Below, one piece after another: positions 7,596 through 16,259 of a stretch of DNA of 64,000 bases. This DNA is from UBA9926 sp038131595 (lineage in GTDB: Bacteria > Pseudomonadota > Gammaproteobacteria > Pseudomonadales > Azotimanducaceae), in NCBI GenBank assembly GCA_038131595.1, contig JAYPPR010000008.1, positions 62,001 through 126,000 on the forward strand, written 5' to 3'. The translations under genes and the position numbers were made by a program. The notes under the pieces are model-generated. The model was not told the origin of the DNA, ran no database searches, and was given only the letters and a program-made list of their open reading frames with translations. How positions within the stretch are numbered: the stretch's first letter is position 1; each line of letters opens with the position of its first letter.

Positions 7596-9701
7596 CTATG
7601 GCCGAAAGCCTAGCGCGCGTGGCTGTAAATTACCGGGTTGAGAAATAATGTCATAGGCCAACTCAACCCATCGGGCCAGGTAACCGCGCGTTTCAGCCGG
7701 GTCAATCATCTCTTCCATTTGGAACTTTGTCAGCGGGCCCACCGGACCCCGCGCACCCTCGATTCTGGACATGATCTCTGCGCGTAGTGCTAGTGGATCC
7801 TCGGCCTCCGCCAGCTGACGCTTATAGGCGGCCTCGATTCCACCCTCGGGAGGGATACCACCTACGTCTGCCGACGGCCAGGCAATGCGCATCGACGGAC
7901 GCGAGCGAGGCGTTGCATAATTGTTACCGGCGAGGCCGAAGCAGCGTCGCAAAACGATCGTGAAGACGGGCACTCGGGTCTGAGCAAACGCGACCATCCA
8001 ACGGCCTCCCGCACGAATCGTCGCTGCTTGTTCGTGCTCAATCCCAACGGCAAAGCCGGGGTTATCGACTAGATTGAGCACAGGAAGATGAAACAGATCA
8101 CACAGATCGAGATGCCGCGTTAGTTTGTCACAACCGTCTGCGGTCAACGCTCCTCCATTAGGGTGTCGACTATCTGACGCGATCACGCCCATAGGGTAAC
8201 CGTTAACCCGGATGAGCCCCGTGACTTGATCGCTACCCCACATTGGTCCGATCTCGAAAAAACTATCATGATCAGCAACTAGGCAAATGATGCGCCGAAT
8301 ATCAAACGTCGTTGTCCGATTGCGCGGAATTAGATACCTGAGCTCCGCTTCTTTACGATCTGGTGAATCGCCACTCGATGCAGGCACGTGAGGTGGAATA
8401 CCGTAAACACTCTGTGGAAGGTAAGACAAGAAACGCTGCGCGATGGCAATTGCTTCTGTTTCGCTTTCGGCTAGATTGTCGACCGCGCCGTTCCGGCAGT
8501 GAATCTGCCAACCGCCGAGTTCCTCTTTAGTCACATCGTATCCCATAGCGTGACTAACCACCGGTGGTCCGGCTACAAATAATTGGCTGATATCTCGAAC
8601 CATGACCGAAAAGTGGCCCAGCACTGCTTTTCCCGCGCCAAGTCCCACCACGCTGCCGAGGAGCAAGTTGACAACGGGTACGATTCCCAATTGCTCGGTG
8701 TACATCGAGCTTCCGAGATGACCGGGCAGGTAAGAACCGCCACCCCCAACGATTCGAGGTCGACCGGCTTTGATCGCCCCTTGACTTTCTTTCGAGTTAT
8801 TTTCTCCGCTTTTCTTTTGCTCCGGTATCATCGCGGCAACACTGCCGCCCCCAGAAGAGCCGTCTAGTAGTCGCACCGATGGAATGCAGAGTTCGATTGC
8901 TAGCCGATCTAAGTAAGTACTCTTCGCGCCAATCGCGCCATCCGAGTGACCTCCACGGGACGTGAAGTCGTCGGCGCAAACAATGATCTTGCGAGCGCCA
9001 ACGGTGCCCCAGCCGCCGACGCTGCTGGCAGGCGTGAAAGCGCTAATTCGGCCTTCCTCATCGTAGGAAGCGAAACCAGCAATACTGCCAACCTCGTAAA
9101 AGGTGCCATCATCTAGCAGTAGGTCAATCCGTTCGCGACAGGTCAGTTTGCCTCGTTCGCGCTGTCGCAATACGCCTGGATCTTGTGAGCTCGGCGCGAA
9201 GCGTTCCTGTCCCAAGCTTTGCAGTGTTTCAACATCGGCTAATACATCGGACCAAGGAGCCTCGACCTTTGTTTCTGTGGCTCTTTGGCCAGCTGCCGGT
9301 TTTATTGTCGCGAGCGCTTGACCCACTGCAACCGCATCGCCTGGCCGCAGTGCTAGCAAATCAGTAACGGTTCCGCTGCAAGGAGCTCTAATTTCGGTTT
9401 CCATTTTCATTGCGCCGACAATCATCAGAGCGTCACCGTATTTGACCTCGCTGCCGACCTCTATCGCACTTGAAATGAACACGCCTTGTAGTGGACAGAC
9501 AAGAGGTTCGTGGTCACTTTGCAACGCGACGCCGGGGAGTGTGGTTTGCGGTGCCACGGCACCGGCAGAATTGCTATGCCGCTCAAGCAACTGGAATACT
9601 GGATTGGATGAACCTCCCTCGGTTTGAACCAAGTGGGGATTATTCTCAGAAGCGTGGTCGCGCGTCACCCGATGCACATCAGGGTGTTCAAGTAAGCGCA
9701 A
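7596..9701 (-). CDS. Acyl-CoA carboxylase: biotin carrier plus carboxyltransferase domains
   Basis: 701 residues from a TTG. The first 20 or so residues (LLEHPDVHRVTRDHASEN) are the missing end of the biotin carboxylase coded just upstream. A biotinyl domain follows with the attachment motif AMKMETE (about residues 97-103). From about 175 to the end lies an acetyl/propionyl-CoA carboxylase carboxyltransferase, with RERIDLLLDDGTF, GGSYLPGHLGSS and the C-half block NLVDNPGFAVGIEHE. It transfers carboxyl from biotin to an acyl-CoA. The reading frame overlaps the upstream one by 14 bases; restoring one base gives a single protein of about 1,122 residues, a fused form known in other bacteria. Confidence 0.88.
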   Translation of the reverse strand: MRLLEHPDVHRVTRDHASENNPHLVQTEGGSSNPVFQLLERHSNSAGAVAPQTTLPGVALQSDHEPLVCPLQGVFISSAIEVGSEVKYGDALMIVGAMKMETEIRAPCSGTVTDLLALRPGDAVAVGQALATIKPAAGQRATETKVEAPWSDVLADVETLQSLGQERFAPSSQDPGVLRQRERGKLTCRERIDLLLDDGTFYEVGSIAGFASYDEEGRISAFTPASSVGGWGTVGARKIIVCADDFTSRGGHSDGAIGAKSTYLDRLAIELCIPSVRLLDGSSGGGSVAAMIPEQKKSGENNSKESQGAIKAGRPRIVGGGGSYLPGHLGSSMYTEQLGIVPVVNLLLGSVVGLGAGKAVLGHFSVMVRDISQLFVAGPPVVSHAMGYDVTKEELGGWQIHCRNGAVDNLAESETEAIAIAQRFLSYLPQSVYGIPPHVPASSGDSPDRKEAELRYLIPRNRTTTFDIRRIICLVADHDSFFEIGPMWGSDQVTGLIRVNGYPMGVIASDSRHPNGGALTADGCDKLTRHLDLCDLFHLPVLNLVDNPGFAVGIEHEQAATIRAGGRWMVAFAQTRVPVFTIVLRRCFGLAGNNYATPRSRPSMRIAWPSADVGGIPPEGGIEAAYKRQLAEAEDPLALRAEIMSRIEGARGPVGPLTKFQMEEMIDPAETRGYLARWVELAYDIISQPGNLQPRALGFRP

Positions 9702-10965
9702 CTAAAGGGGCGATGTTCGTAGCTACACCGGCGATATGAAAGCGTTCAAGCGCTCGTCGTGTTTGATGCAGTGCTTGCGCCAAGCTCTCGCGATGGCTGC
9801 CAATCACCTTTGCCAGCAGTGAATCGAAGTGGGATTGGGCTTCAAAGCCGCTATAGCCGTAGGCGTCTACACGCACACCAGACCCAGATGGCTCCTTGTA
9901 GGCGGTGATTCGCCCAGCGCCACGTATGTTAACTCGTGCCTGGACCGCATAGCCTTCAGGTGAAGCGATTTCTGACTGGGAGCTGAGACCGAGGTCAGCC
10001 AGACTAGCTCCAGCCGCAATTTTGAACTGCGCTTGAACGAGATCAACACCTGTGATCTGCTCAGTGATTGTGTGTTCGACCTGGATGCGTGGGTTGCATT
10101 CGATGAAATAGTGGTTACTCGACGCGGGGTCAAACAAAAACTCAACCGTGCCTGCGTTGCTATAGCCGATCCCTTGAGCGAGGCGAACGGCTTCGTCATA
10201 TAGGCGGTTTTTCACATCGCCGCCCAAAGCAGCCGCTGGAGCGATCTCAAGCAGTTTTTGATTTTTATACTGCACGCTGCAGTCACGTTCGTATAAGTGA
10301 ATGCAGCCCCCCTTGTTGTCAGCAAGGATCTGCACTTCGATATGACGGGGGTTCTTTATAAGTTTTTCAATAAAGACACCATCGGTGCCAAATGCAGCGA
10401 GTGCCTCACTTTGACAGCGTCGAAAGGCGGATTCCAAAGTCGTCGCATCGTCGACTCTACGCATACCGCGCCCGCCACCACCGGCCACTGCTTTAAGCAT
10501 GACCGGGTAGCCGATTTGCTCAGCAATCTCCTGGGCTTGGGCAACGCTTTCGACAGCTGATTCTGATCCTGGAATGATCGGCAAATCGAGTGTCTGCGCT
10601 TGCTGTCGCGCGGCAATCTTATCCCCGAACAATTGCAACACACGGGATGTGGGGCCGATGAAAACGATACCAACGTCGGCACAGGCTTGCGCCAACTCTG
10701 GACTTTCCGAGAGAAACCCATAGCCGGGGTGAAGGCAATCGCAGTTGTGGGCTTTGGCCGCTGCGATGATGGCAGCGACATCAAGGTAGGGTGAGATCGC
10801 ATCGGTTCCATCGAGTAATGCGGCATCCGTGGCGCAGGTAGTGTGTAGTGACCATCGATCCGCGTCGGAAAAAACAGCAACGCTATCGATACCCAAAGCA
10901 GAGGCTGCGTCTGCAATACGAATCGCAATTTCTCCGCGGTTCGCAATCAGGACTCTTTCGAACAT
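9688..10965 (-). CDS. Acyl-CoA carboxylase: biotin carboxylase domain (C-terminus cut by frameshift)
   Basis: 425 residues beginning MFERVLIANRGEIAIRI, the standard biotin carboxylase start. The ATP-grasp glycine loop AVAGGGGRGMRRV is near residue 160-172, with HIEVQILAD, the ERDCSVQ(Y)KNQKLLE block (about 229-243) and FIECNPRIQVEHTITEQITG. It carboxylates biotin using ATP and bicarbonate. The protein stops at GVATNIAPLVALT, in the middle of the last helix of the biotin carboxylase C-domain, and the expected continuation is found in the next frame. One surplus base near 9692-9695 (GCGCTTACTTGA, coding strand) explains the split. Confidence 0.88.
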   Translation of the reverse strand: MFERVLIANRGEIAIRIADAASALGIDSVAVFSDADRWSLHTTCATDAALLDGTDAISPYLDVAAIIAAAKAHNCDCLHPGYGFLSESPELAQACADVGIVFIGPTSRVLQLFGDKIAARQQAQTLDLPIIPGSESAVESVAQAQEIAEQIGYPVMLKAVAGGGGRGMRRVDDATTLESAFRRCQSEALAAFGTDGVFIEKLIKNPRHIEVQILADNKGGCIHLYERDCSVQYKNQKLLEIAPAAALGGDVKNRLYDEAVRLAQGIGYSNAGTVEFLFDPASSNHYFIECNPRIQVEHTITEQITGVDLVQAQFKIAAGASLADLGLSSQSEIASPEGYAVQARVNIRGAGRITAYKEPSGSGVRVDAYGYSGFEAQSHFDSLLAKVIGSHRESLAQALHQTRRALERFHIAGVATNIAPLVALT

Positions 10966-11082
10966 GGCTATCTCCTGCGTGTTATTATCAATGGGTTCTG
11001 CATTAGGTCTTGCTGGGCAGGTTTCCCCGTGGTTTAGGACTAACCTGCCATCAAAGCCCGTTTGCCACTCGCCTGCATAAGT

Positions 11083-11511
11083 TCACGTAGTGAGGACAGC
11101 CTGTGTGGTCAGTTGAGCAATCTTCCAGCCTTCATGTTTTTTTTTAAATTCCACAATGTAATCACCAACAAATTTAGACGAGTTGGCCTTGATGCCCAGT
11201 TTGGCCCCGTTCTCCGGCACACCAAGGATCAGCAAGGCATATGCGGATCCCTTAGCCGATTTTTCATCAATTACATCAATAACAATGTTACTTAACAGAT
11301 GCCTGCTGATTGTTTCTTTACGGCGTTCTTCAAAAAAAAGCGTGATAGCTCTCCTACCAGTGATAAAAGTATCGGGCACTAAAGGGCTTGCGAACCGTCC
11401 ATCTTCTGCAAAAAGAGCCGCCATATCCTCGTAATAACCGGCATCATTTAGCGTAGCAAACTGATTCAATAATTTGGCACAGGCCAACTCCGCCTCCTGG
11501 ATATGGTTCAC
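11083..11511 (-). CDS. SnoaL/NTF2-like small protein
   Basis: 142 residues with the alpha+beta cone layout of SnoaL-like proteins: an N-terminal helix (EAELACAKLLNQFATLND), then YEDMAALFAEDGRFASP with the usual aromatic/acidic turn, ITGRRAI before the second helix, and antiparallel strands ending in GWKIAQLTTQAV. Family members act as small dehydratases, isomerases or binding proteins. No catalytic residue can be assigned. It is 117 bases downstream of the carboxylase start region on the same strand, and precedes the cytochrome of the amine dehydrogenase locus in the plus-strand order. Confidence 0.7.
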   Translation of the reverse strand: MNHIQEAELACAKLLNQFATLNDAGYYEDMAALFAEDGRFASPLVPDTFITGRRAITLFFEERRKETISRHLLSNIVIDVIDEKSAKGSAYALLILGVPENGAKLGIKANSSKFVGDYIVEFKKKHEGWKIAQLTTQAVLTT

Positions 11512-11717
11512 TCAATGCTCTCCCTTTTACGCTGATTGTCCTGTCAAGCTACTCTAAACAGCTCTGTCGGAAACCTTTCATGAATAACCCTATCGCCTCG
11601 TCCACATAGACCAAATAATCCAGAAAACACATAAGATCATGAGCATCCCAACCTTTGTATTCAGTGGCCAGTTTTTTGGCGAATAGTGAGCTGTGTGCGC
11701 TCTTCTCTATAAGCGGG

Positions 11718-12287
11718 TTAATCAAGAGACTCCAGCCGGCCTCTAATCAAAGAAACTAACGCCTCACGCTGGCGTACGGGATCGGCAACAGGATTTTGTC
11801 GCATCTGCCGAATCTCCAGTTCTCTATAAGGAACGAAACCCTCTGGAATCTCGTTCATCGAGACCTCAACCAGCAACCAGTTCAATAACTCGGCAAGTAG
11901 AGAATCAGACAGATGAGATAAAGCAGAACCCGGGACCTGCACGAGAAACTCTCGACCCCCGTCTACGCCGAGGAAACGACCCATAAATCCGTTTAGGTTC
12001 GGAACCTCATTATCTGCTGTGCCTCTGCCGTCGGGTCCATGGCAGCCCTGGCAGTGCAATATGTAGTTGGTTCTCGCGCGGGTTTCGTCATTTACACCTG
12101 GATAGTCGGCTTGGGCAAACCCAGCGAAGTTAAACAAAGACATGGCGATCACCAAGGCCCTACTATTCGAAACAAGAGGGCCTAGACTATTCTGAAATCT
12201 ATTGCAGGCTCCGAGGGTTATTCTCAACGTCGTTCTCTTCTCTCTCGGTAACCTATCGGAATTTGCTCGGCTACCAAAATGGCACAC
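11718..12287 (-). CDS. Monohaem c-type cytochrome of the amine dehydrogenase locus
   Basis: A periplasmic cytochrome with one CQGCH haem site just after the signal peptide and a later methionine-rich region that could supply the sixth ligand. The frame opens at a GTG (12287); the sequence RALVIAMSLFNFAGFAQA looks like the end of a signal peptide, and an ATG at 12143 or the GTG/TTG just before it may be the real start. It is the last gene of the B-E-D-A-cyt order. In the aau cluster of Alcaligenes faecalis a small monohaem cytochrome is also present after aauBEDA (published knowledge), so an electron acceptor role for the dehydrogenase is likely. Confidence 0.72.
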   Translation of the reverse strand: MCHFGSRANSDRLPREKRTTLRITLGACNRFQNSLGPLVSNSRALVIAMSLFNFAGFAQADYPGVNDETRARTNYILHCQGCHGPDGRGTADNEVPNLNGFMGRFLGVDGGREFLVQVPGSALSHLSDSLLAELLNWLLVEVSMNEIPEGFVPYRELEIRQMRQNPVADPVRQREALVSLIRGRLESLD

Positions 12288-12364
12288 ACAGTCCCGGCTC
12301 AGGAATTTGGCAGCCGACTAAGTGGATAACAGCTTATTGCTCTGACACGTGAAAGCAATCACGA

Positions 12365-12886
12365 CTAATCTATTGCCAACCCAACAACAATAGCTGCCGA
12401 ACAGTTGTAAACCTGACTTTCCGTACCTAAACACCAATTGATATCGTTCGACTTGAAGGGTATGTACGTAGGCCTATCACCCTCATTTGTATTACAGAAG
12501 CAGTTACCACACGCAGACTTGCCGCAGCAATCGTTGTACGAGATCACATAGTTCTTTCCATCTTCCGGATTTTCACATGTTCCAATCCATGTAACCGGCG
12601 ACATTTCAGTCCCAGGCGGGCAGCTACTGACAGAGCCACCGCAGCAGCTGCAAAGGTATCCATCGATAGCGCAATGCCGCCAGTAGTCACAAGTTGCTGG
12701 GTCACCAGGATCCGGAAAGCCGGCCTTGCTCTTTTCACTTGCTCTTGCGACTGGGAGCAATGGGATCGAGCTCCCTCCCACCAGCGCAGCACCCAGCAAA
12801 CCAAACAAGCCTCGTCGCGAAGTTCGTCCAGCTAAGCTTCGACCGATTGTCTGCGCCATCTGATCTAACTTGTATTTCCCATCCAT
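12365..12886 (-). CDS. aauA: TTQ amine dehydrogenase light (small) subunit
   Basis: 173 residues. The leader has a twin-arginine stretch (TSRRGLFGLLGAALVGG), as methylamine dehydrogenase light chains do. The mature part starts CDYWRHCAIDG and holds 14 cysteines for disulfides. The two tryptophans that form tryptophan tryptophylquinone are W100 (VTWIGTC) and W151 (NDINWCLG), 51 residues apart exactly as W57/W108 of methylamine dehydrogenase. D119, 19 residues after W100, matches the catalytic aspartate, D75 matches the second conserved aspartate, N147 the conserved asparagine. S163 stands 12 after W151, the spacing recalled for the AADH threonine. Catalysis is oxidative deamination of a primary amine in the periplasm. 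Symbol mauA is equally possible. Confidence 0.9.
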   Translation of the reverse strand: MDGKYKLDQMAQTIGRSLAGRTSRRGLFGLLGAALVGGSSIPLLPVARASEKSKAGFPDPGDPATCDYWRHCAIDGYLCSCCGGSVSSCPPGTEMSPVTWIGTCENPEDGKNYVISYNDCCGKSACGNCFCNTNEGDRPTYIPFKSNDINWCLGTESQVYNCSAAIVVGLAID

Positions 12887-12898
12887 TCTCAGAACACC

Positions 12899-13499
12899 CT
12901 ACTTTGCTTCATACAATTTTTGGCTAGCATCGTCTGCGAGATATTCTTGTATGCTTGCCACTCCAAGCCTCTTCGCTTCAAACAAACTCTCGAGATGCTC
13001 TCTGGTATTAACCATTCCAAGAGATGCTACGGTTCCCGCCTCATCAATAAGAACTGCGTAAGGCAATTTACCGACGCCATAACCTCGGCCTACCTCTCCC
13101 GAGATCACGTAATCGAAGACGTCTAGCTTTTGTTCCGCAACGAAATCGAAGTGATCCTCGACGGTTTTTCCATCACTTACGAGCACAATTTGCAAATCTC
13201 TGAGCTCTTCTAATCCCACTTAAAGCCGGCAGCAGGGTCTTGCAGATTGGGCAATCCGGGAGAGAAAAAAAGAGCAATTGATTTGGCTGGCCAACGTGCA
13301 ACCCGTCATCCTTCAGCGTATTCGTCTGGAAGCTTGGGGCTTTTTGCCCCACCGTGAGATGTCGATTGACCATTAACGCACCGGCGGGTGCAACCCTCTC
13401 GAACAAGACCCCGACCTGCCTGGCCAGAGCGAGCACCAAGAGCAGAATCGCGAATGTTACGACCCACAGACCCAACACGGATATTTCGAACAACGTCAT
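12899..13499 (-). pseudogene. aauD: MauD/AauD-like thioredoxin-fold maturation protein, interrupted by one frameshift
   Basis: The N-terminal part (13173-13499) has a membrane anchor (GLWVVTFAILLLVLALARQ) and the redox motif CPIC in LPDCPICKTLLPAL. The rest continues in the next frame (12899-13219) as EELRDLQIVLVSDG, with a thioredoxin-like end including the GVGKLPYAVLIDEAG cis-proline region. A surplus base near 13211-13214 (GGGATTAGAAGAG, coding strand) separates them; without it the protein has about 199 residues, normal for MauD. MauD helps form the many disulfides of the light subunit. The gene starts three bases after mauE and ends 12 before the light-chain gene. If the frameshift is real, subunit maturation should fail. 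Confidence 0.8.
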
Positions 13500-13502
13500 T
13501 GC

Positions 13503-14030
13503 TTAACCCCTGATTCCTGAGCTATTTCCGAGGATCGCTTCGAGCGCCTGGTAGATGAGGAAACCGGCGATGCCAAATAAAATCGCCACCGTCATCGTCC
13601 AGAAAGTGTGACTCACGGAATGGGGCATCACGGCGATAGCACTACCCGCTAGCAAGATCAAAAGTGAATTTCGGAAAATTAACCCTAATGAGAGCTGCGT
13701 AGGGGAATCACCACATCCGCAATCAATTTTCACACGACCACGCATGAGGTTGACGCCCATCGCAATCATATAGACGAAGAGAAGCATCGATGAGAGCGCA
13801 AGACCTGTTGAGCTCACAAAAACCAACCCCACAACAGACAAAAACTCCAGCGCAATAATGAACCCAGCGACGACAGCAACAACAGATTCGGGTAGCAGGC
13901 GGTAAGCAATCAGCACAGCTCGAAACCTTACGATATCTCGCACTTTATGCAGTAGAGCTGATAGAAATACGAAAAAGATTAGCGCGCAGACACCCCCTAC
14001 GAAGACCGTCGAAGTTAAGTTTTGACTCAA
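13503..14030 (-). CDS. aauE: MauE/AauE membrane protein for amine dehydrogenase maturation
   Basis: 175 residues with about four to five hydrophobic segments, starting at a TTG directly after the TAG of the heavy-chain gene; AAGGAG lies eight bases before that TTG. The motif KIDCGCGDSP in the loop after the third segment is the conserved paired-cysteine site of MauE. MauE and MauD are needed for transport and folding of the light subunit (established for mau and aau clusters). It belongs to the same membrane fold as DoxX-like proteins. Confidence 0.85.
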   Translation of the reverse strand: MSQNLTSTVFVGGVCALIFFVFLSALLHKVRDIVRFRAVLIAYRLLPESVVAVVAGFIIALEFLSVVGLVFVSSTGLALSSMLLFVYMIAMGVNLMRGRVKIDCGCGDSPTQLSLGLIFRNSLLILLAGSAIAVMPHSVSHTFWTMTVAILFGIAGFLIYQALEAILGNSSGIRG

Positions 14031-15182
14031 CTAGCGCACTCCTTGCAAGACGAGCGGTGCTTGTGCACCAACGTCCAGTGTCTTCAGAAACCGACCATCC
14101 GGAATTCGGTAGGTGTCAACCTTTTGATTGATGTTTGTAACAAACAACAATCGATTACCGTCCGACCCTGAGGTACCCATAGCAATACCCCAACTTTCTA
14201 GAGCTATGCGGGAAAGGCGCTTTCTCTCCAACATATCAAATACCCATATCTCGCTCCCACCATTGTCATGCGTACCATCGTCGCCATCAGGATGCATTAG
14301 CATGTAGACCAATCCACTGGAATCCTCTACTAACTGGTTTATCCCGCCAGGTCTCCAACCGTTGTCGCTGTCGCTTAGCTTCCAGGTCGTTTTGACTGTC
14401 ACCTTCTCCTTCGAGACATCTATGGGAACAACCGTGCCTTTGTAGGTTAAGAAGTAGGCCATATCGTCAAATATCGCAGGGGCCTCAAAAATAGGGTCCT
14501 CTATAGGATTAAAAACATCATATACCTTGCTTCTGTCCTTCAAGGTTCCATCAATTTTGAGATGCGTTGTTTGAAGGCTTCCATCCGCGCAAACAGAGGT
14601 GAAGCTGAGTTCACCGTTAGGTATCACTAGGCCACAACCAGCGAGGGGTATTTTGTTAACGTACCGTCTGTTTCGAAGGTCTACGATTAGAGCATCTTGG
14701 CTGGGGCTAAAACTATAAATCGCCAGGAATCTGCCCGAGTTAATCAATCCGGTATTTGATCGCTTGGGCATGCCTGTGATTCGGCGAGGTGGCACATAGA
14801 TCTCATCTACTACCGCTAATGTCATTGGATCATAGATTGACACTACGTCAGTTCTTTCACCGCCTCTTCCACCCCTCGACCAAAACGTTTCAACGACATA
14901 ATACTCGTCTCCACTTGGGCTATTCAGCAGATCAGCAGCGAAGCTTGCCGTCATCATTCCCTTAAATTGGTCTTTTAGCGATTTCCCCAGCGGATCGACA
15001 ACTAGATGTCTCCCTTCAATACTAAGCGCGAGCGCGCCAAAATCTCGGATGATGACCCAATGATCCGGGTAAGGGCTGGGGAGCATTTCTATCTCACCCA
15101 CCTTCTCAGGCGAGAAGTCTCCATAGGCGAGCGAAAAACTCTGGATGCAAACGCAGAACGTAACTAGTCGAAATAACTTCAA
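14031..15182 (-). CDS. aauB: TTQ amine dehydrogenase heavy (large) subunit
   Basis: 383 residues beginning at a TTG that is preceded by GGAGG seven bases away. The first ~21 residues form a signal peptide ending near LAYG. The remainder is the seven-bladed beta propeller of methylamine/aromatic amine dehydrogenase heavy chains: PDHWVIIRD at the N-end, ERTDVVSIYDPMTLAVVDEI, the hallmark DNGWRPGGINQLVEDSSGLVY reduced here to WRPGG (about 286-290), and ALESWGIAMGTSGSDGNRLLF. It houses the light chain and shapes the substrate channel. First gene of the B-E-D-A unit. Whether the substrate is methylamine, an aromatic amine or something else cannot be told. Confidence 0.85.
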   Translation of the reverse strand: MKLFRLVTFCVCIQSFSLAYGDFSPEKVGEIEMLPSPYPDHWVIIRDFGALALSIEGRHLVVDPLGKSLKDQFKGMMTASFAADLLNSPSGDEYYVVETFWSRGGRGGERTDVVSIYDPMTLAVVDEIYVPPRRITGMPKRSNTGLINSGRFLAIYSFSPSQDALIVDLRNRRYVNKIPLAGCGLVIPNGELSFTSVCADGSLQTTHLKIDGTLKDRSKVYDVFNPIEDPIFEAPAIFDDMAYFLTYKGTVVPIDVSKEKVTVKTTWKLSDSDNGWRPGGINQLVEDSSGLVYMLMHPDGDDGTHDNGGSEIWVFDMLERKRLSRIALESWGIAMGTSGSDGNRLLFVTNINQKVDTYRIPDGRFLKTLDVGAQAPLVLQGVR

Positions 15183-15252
15183 TGTAGTGCCTCCGCGTTA
15201 TTATTCCTGGACTAAAGTTAGGATTTCGTCGTTTCTGACAACCCCAAAGAAT

Positions 15253-15690
15253 TTAGTCTGCTGGGATCGCAAAAAAGAACTCGAACGGCTCCTGACTAGT
15301 TGCTTCAAACGAAACGCGTGTCGAAACTGGGATGTAGAAGAAATCGCCAACATTAAGGTGGTAGGTTTTTGAGTCGACGAAGGGAGGCACGGAAGCGGTT
15401 AAATTTCCAGTTCCTTGAGTCACGTATACCACTTCACCATACCAGTGGGTCCAATTACTTACTTTGTGACGACCCTTTTCGAGTCGCGCCATACCACCGG
15501 TCATTCCCGAAACACTCATGATAGGCGCCACCATGACCGGTCCATTGGAATCCATTTCCTCGAAATCGCTCTCAGTTGTGGAGAACACCTTAAGCGGACC
15601 ATGATCGTCCGCATTCGACAATGACGAGATAGACAAGCACGCGGAAAAGACAGCGACACCACTAAAGAAGCTAATTAAGAAATTTTTCAT
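15253..15690 (-). CDS. Periplasmic cupin-like protein
   Basis: 145 residues with a clear signal peptide (KNFLISFFSGVAVFSACLSISSLSNADD). The mature part is a small cupin barrel: NWTHWYGEVVYVTQGTGNLT as the first motif and YHLNVGDFFYIPVSTRVSFE as the second. It is the first gene upstream of the amine dehydrogenase heavy chain, 70 bases before it on the same strand, and may be cotranscribed. Its promoter holds two copies of the palindrome found before the cytosolic cupin gene at 7335. Function unknown; a periplasmic sensing or isomerase role is a guess. Confidence 0.75.
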   Translation of the reverse strand: MKNFLISFFSGVAVFSACLSISSLSNADDHGPLKVFSTTESDFEEMDSNGPVMVAPIMSVSGMTGGMARLEKGRHKVSNWTHWYGEVVYVTQGTGNLTASVPPFVDSKTYHLNVGDFFYIPVSTRVSFEATSQEPFEFFFAIPAD

Positions 15691-15723
15691 GTCTGATTCC
15701 CCTTCTTGACTGCACGCATATAT

Positions 15724-15756
15724 TAGGTCACCGACAAATATAATGTCAATGACCTA
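15724..15756. promoter_or_regulatory. Two copies of the GTCAnTGAC-type operator
   Basis: The sites are 15724-15738 (TAGGTCA c CGACAAA) and 15742-15756 (AATGTCA a TGACCTA), centres 18 bases apart, lying 34-66 bases before the periplasmic cupin ATG at 15690. They share the core with the triple array at 7387-7435. The agreement in sequence, tandem arrangement and position before cupin genes makes a common regulator likely. Confidence 0.5.
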
Positions 15757-16259
15757 TATTTTTTCCGCATCCAAGGTAGTAGCGTTGACTGCGGAGTGAG
15801 TTAGCCCTCTTTAGAGGTTATGCCTTACGGAGATGGAGGATCCCGCGCCTAAGGTGGGGACAATAGAGGCCCGAAAATGCAACGCCAGGGAATGAGCAAT
15901 CGGACAACAGGCAAGCGCTCGGTATCAGTCTGGACACTGCGCAGAGGCATGTCAGAGAATCGGGCCGCCAGTTCAGAGGCTGTGAGCACAAAAGTACCAC
16001 CTTACGCGCCTAGAAATATCTAAACAAAGTCACACCAACGACTTTTAAGAGTGAGCCCAACTTCTGGTGTACGTGAGTTGTAAAGCCAAGCGGTATACAA
16101 GGTTAGGGTTGACACAGACTGTGATGTAAGTTGCTCGCCGAGAACGAGCATTTCTCCAGGGACTTTGATAATATCCGGTCCTCCTATTGTCTCAGACTCC
16201 TACCTTACTCTGGCCTAGTATCCAGCGGTTTTCTAAGTAGCTTCAGGGATCAACCAGTT
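15757..16259. other. 503-bp intergenic region between cupin and TetR genes
   Basis: Contains the promoter side of both divergent genes. A LuxR-type helix-turn-helix-like fragment lies at 15894-15965 (listed separately). TTGACA at 16109-16114 is a possible -35 element for the TetR gene. No intact gene is visible. Confidence 0.5.
15894..15965 (+). pseudogene. Possible relic of a LuxR-type HTH domain
   Basis: One frame reads ALGISLDTAQRHV, which resembles the recognition helix region of LuxR/NarL C-terminal domains (ALGISxxTVxxHV). The preceding residues contain stops and the following sequence is not recognisable. If real it is a short decayed remnant of a regulator gene next to the TetR gene. 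The match is only 13 residues. Confidence 0.25.

Noticed and set aside
9688..9701. Programmed +1 frameshift at ACT-TGA in the carboxylase gene
   Set aside because: It would restore the fusion, but there is no upstream Shine-Dalgarno-like stimulator and the same type of surplus base occurs in unrelated genes, so an indel is simpler.
10356..10946. 196-codon minus-strand frame inside the biotin carboxylase gene
   Set aside because: Overlaps the confident biotin carboxylase reading frame on the same strand in another phase; no ribosome-binding site or family features.
12365..15182. A mauG-type di-haem maturase in the amine dehydrogenase region
   Set aside because: Looked for a protein with two CxxCH sites beside the cluster; only the monohaem cytochrome and the single-haem quinoprotein are there.
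16131..16259. N-terminal extension of the TetR protein from a TTG start
   Set aside because: The extra 43 residues are unlike any TetR N-terminus and the ATG at 16260 gives a normal length.
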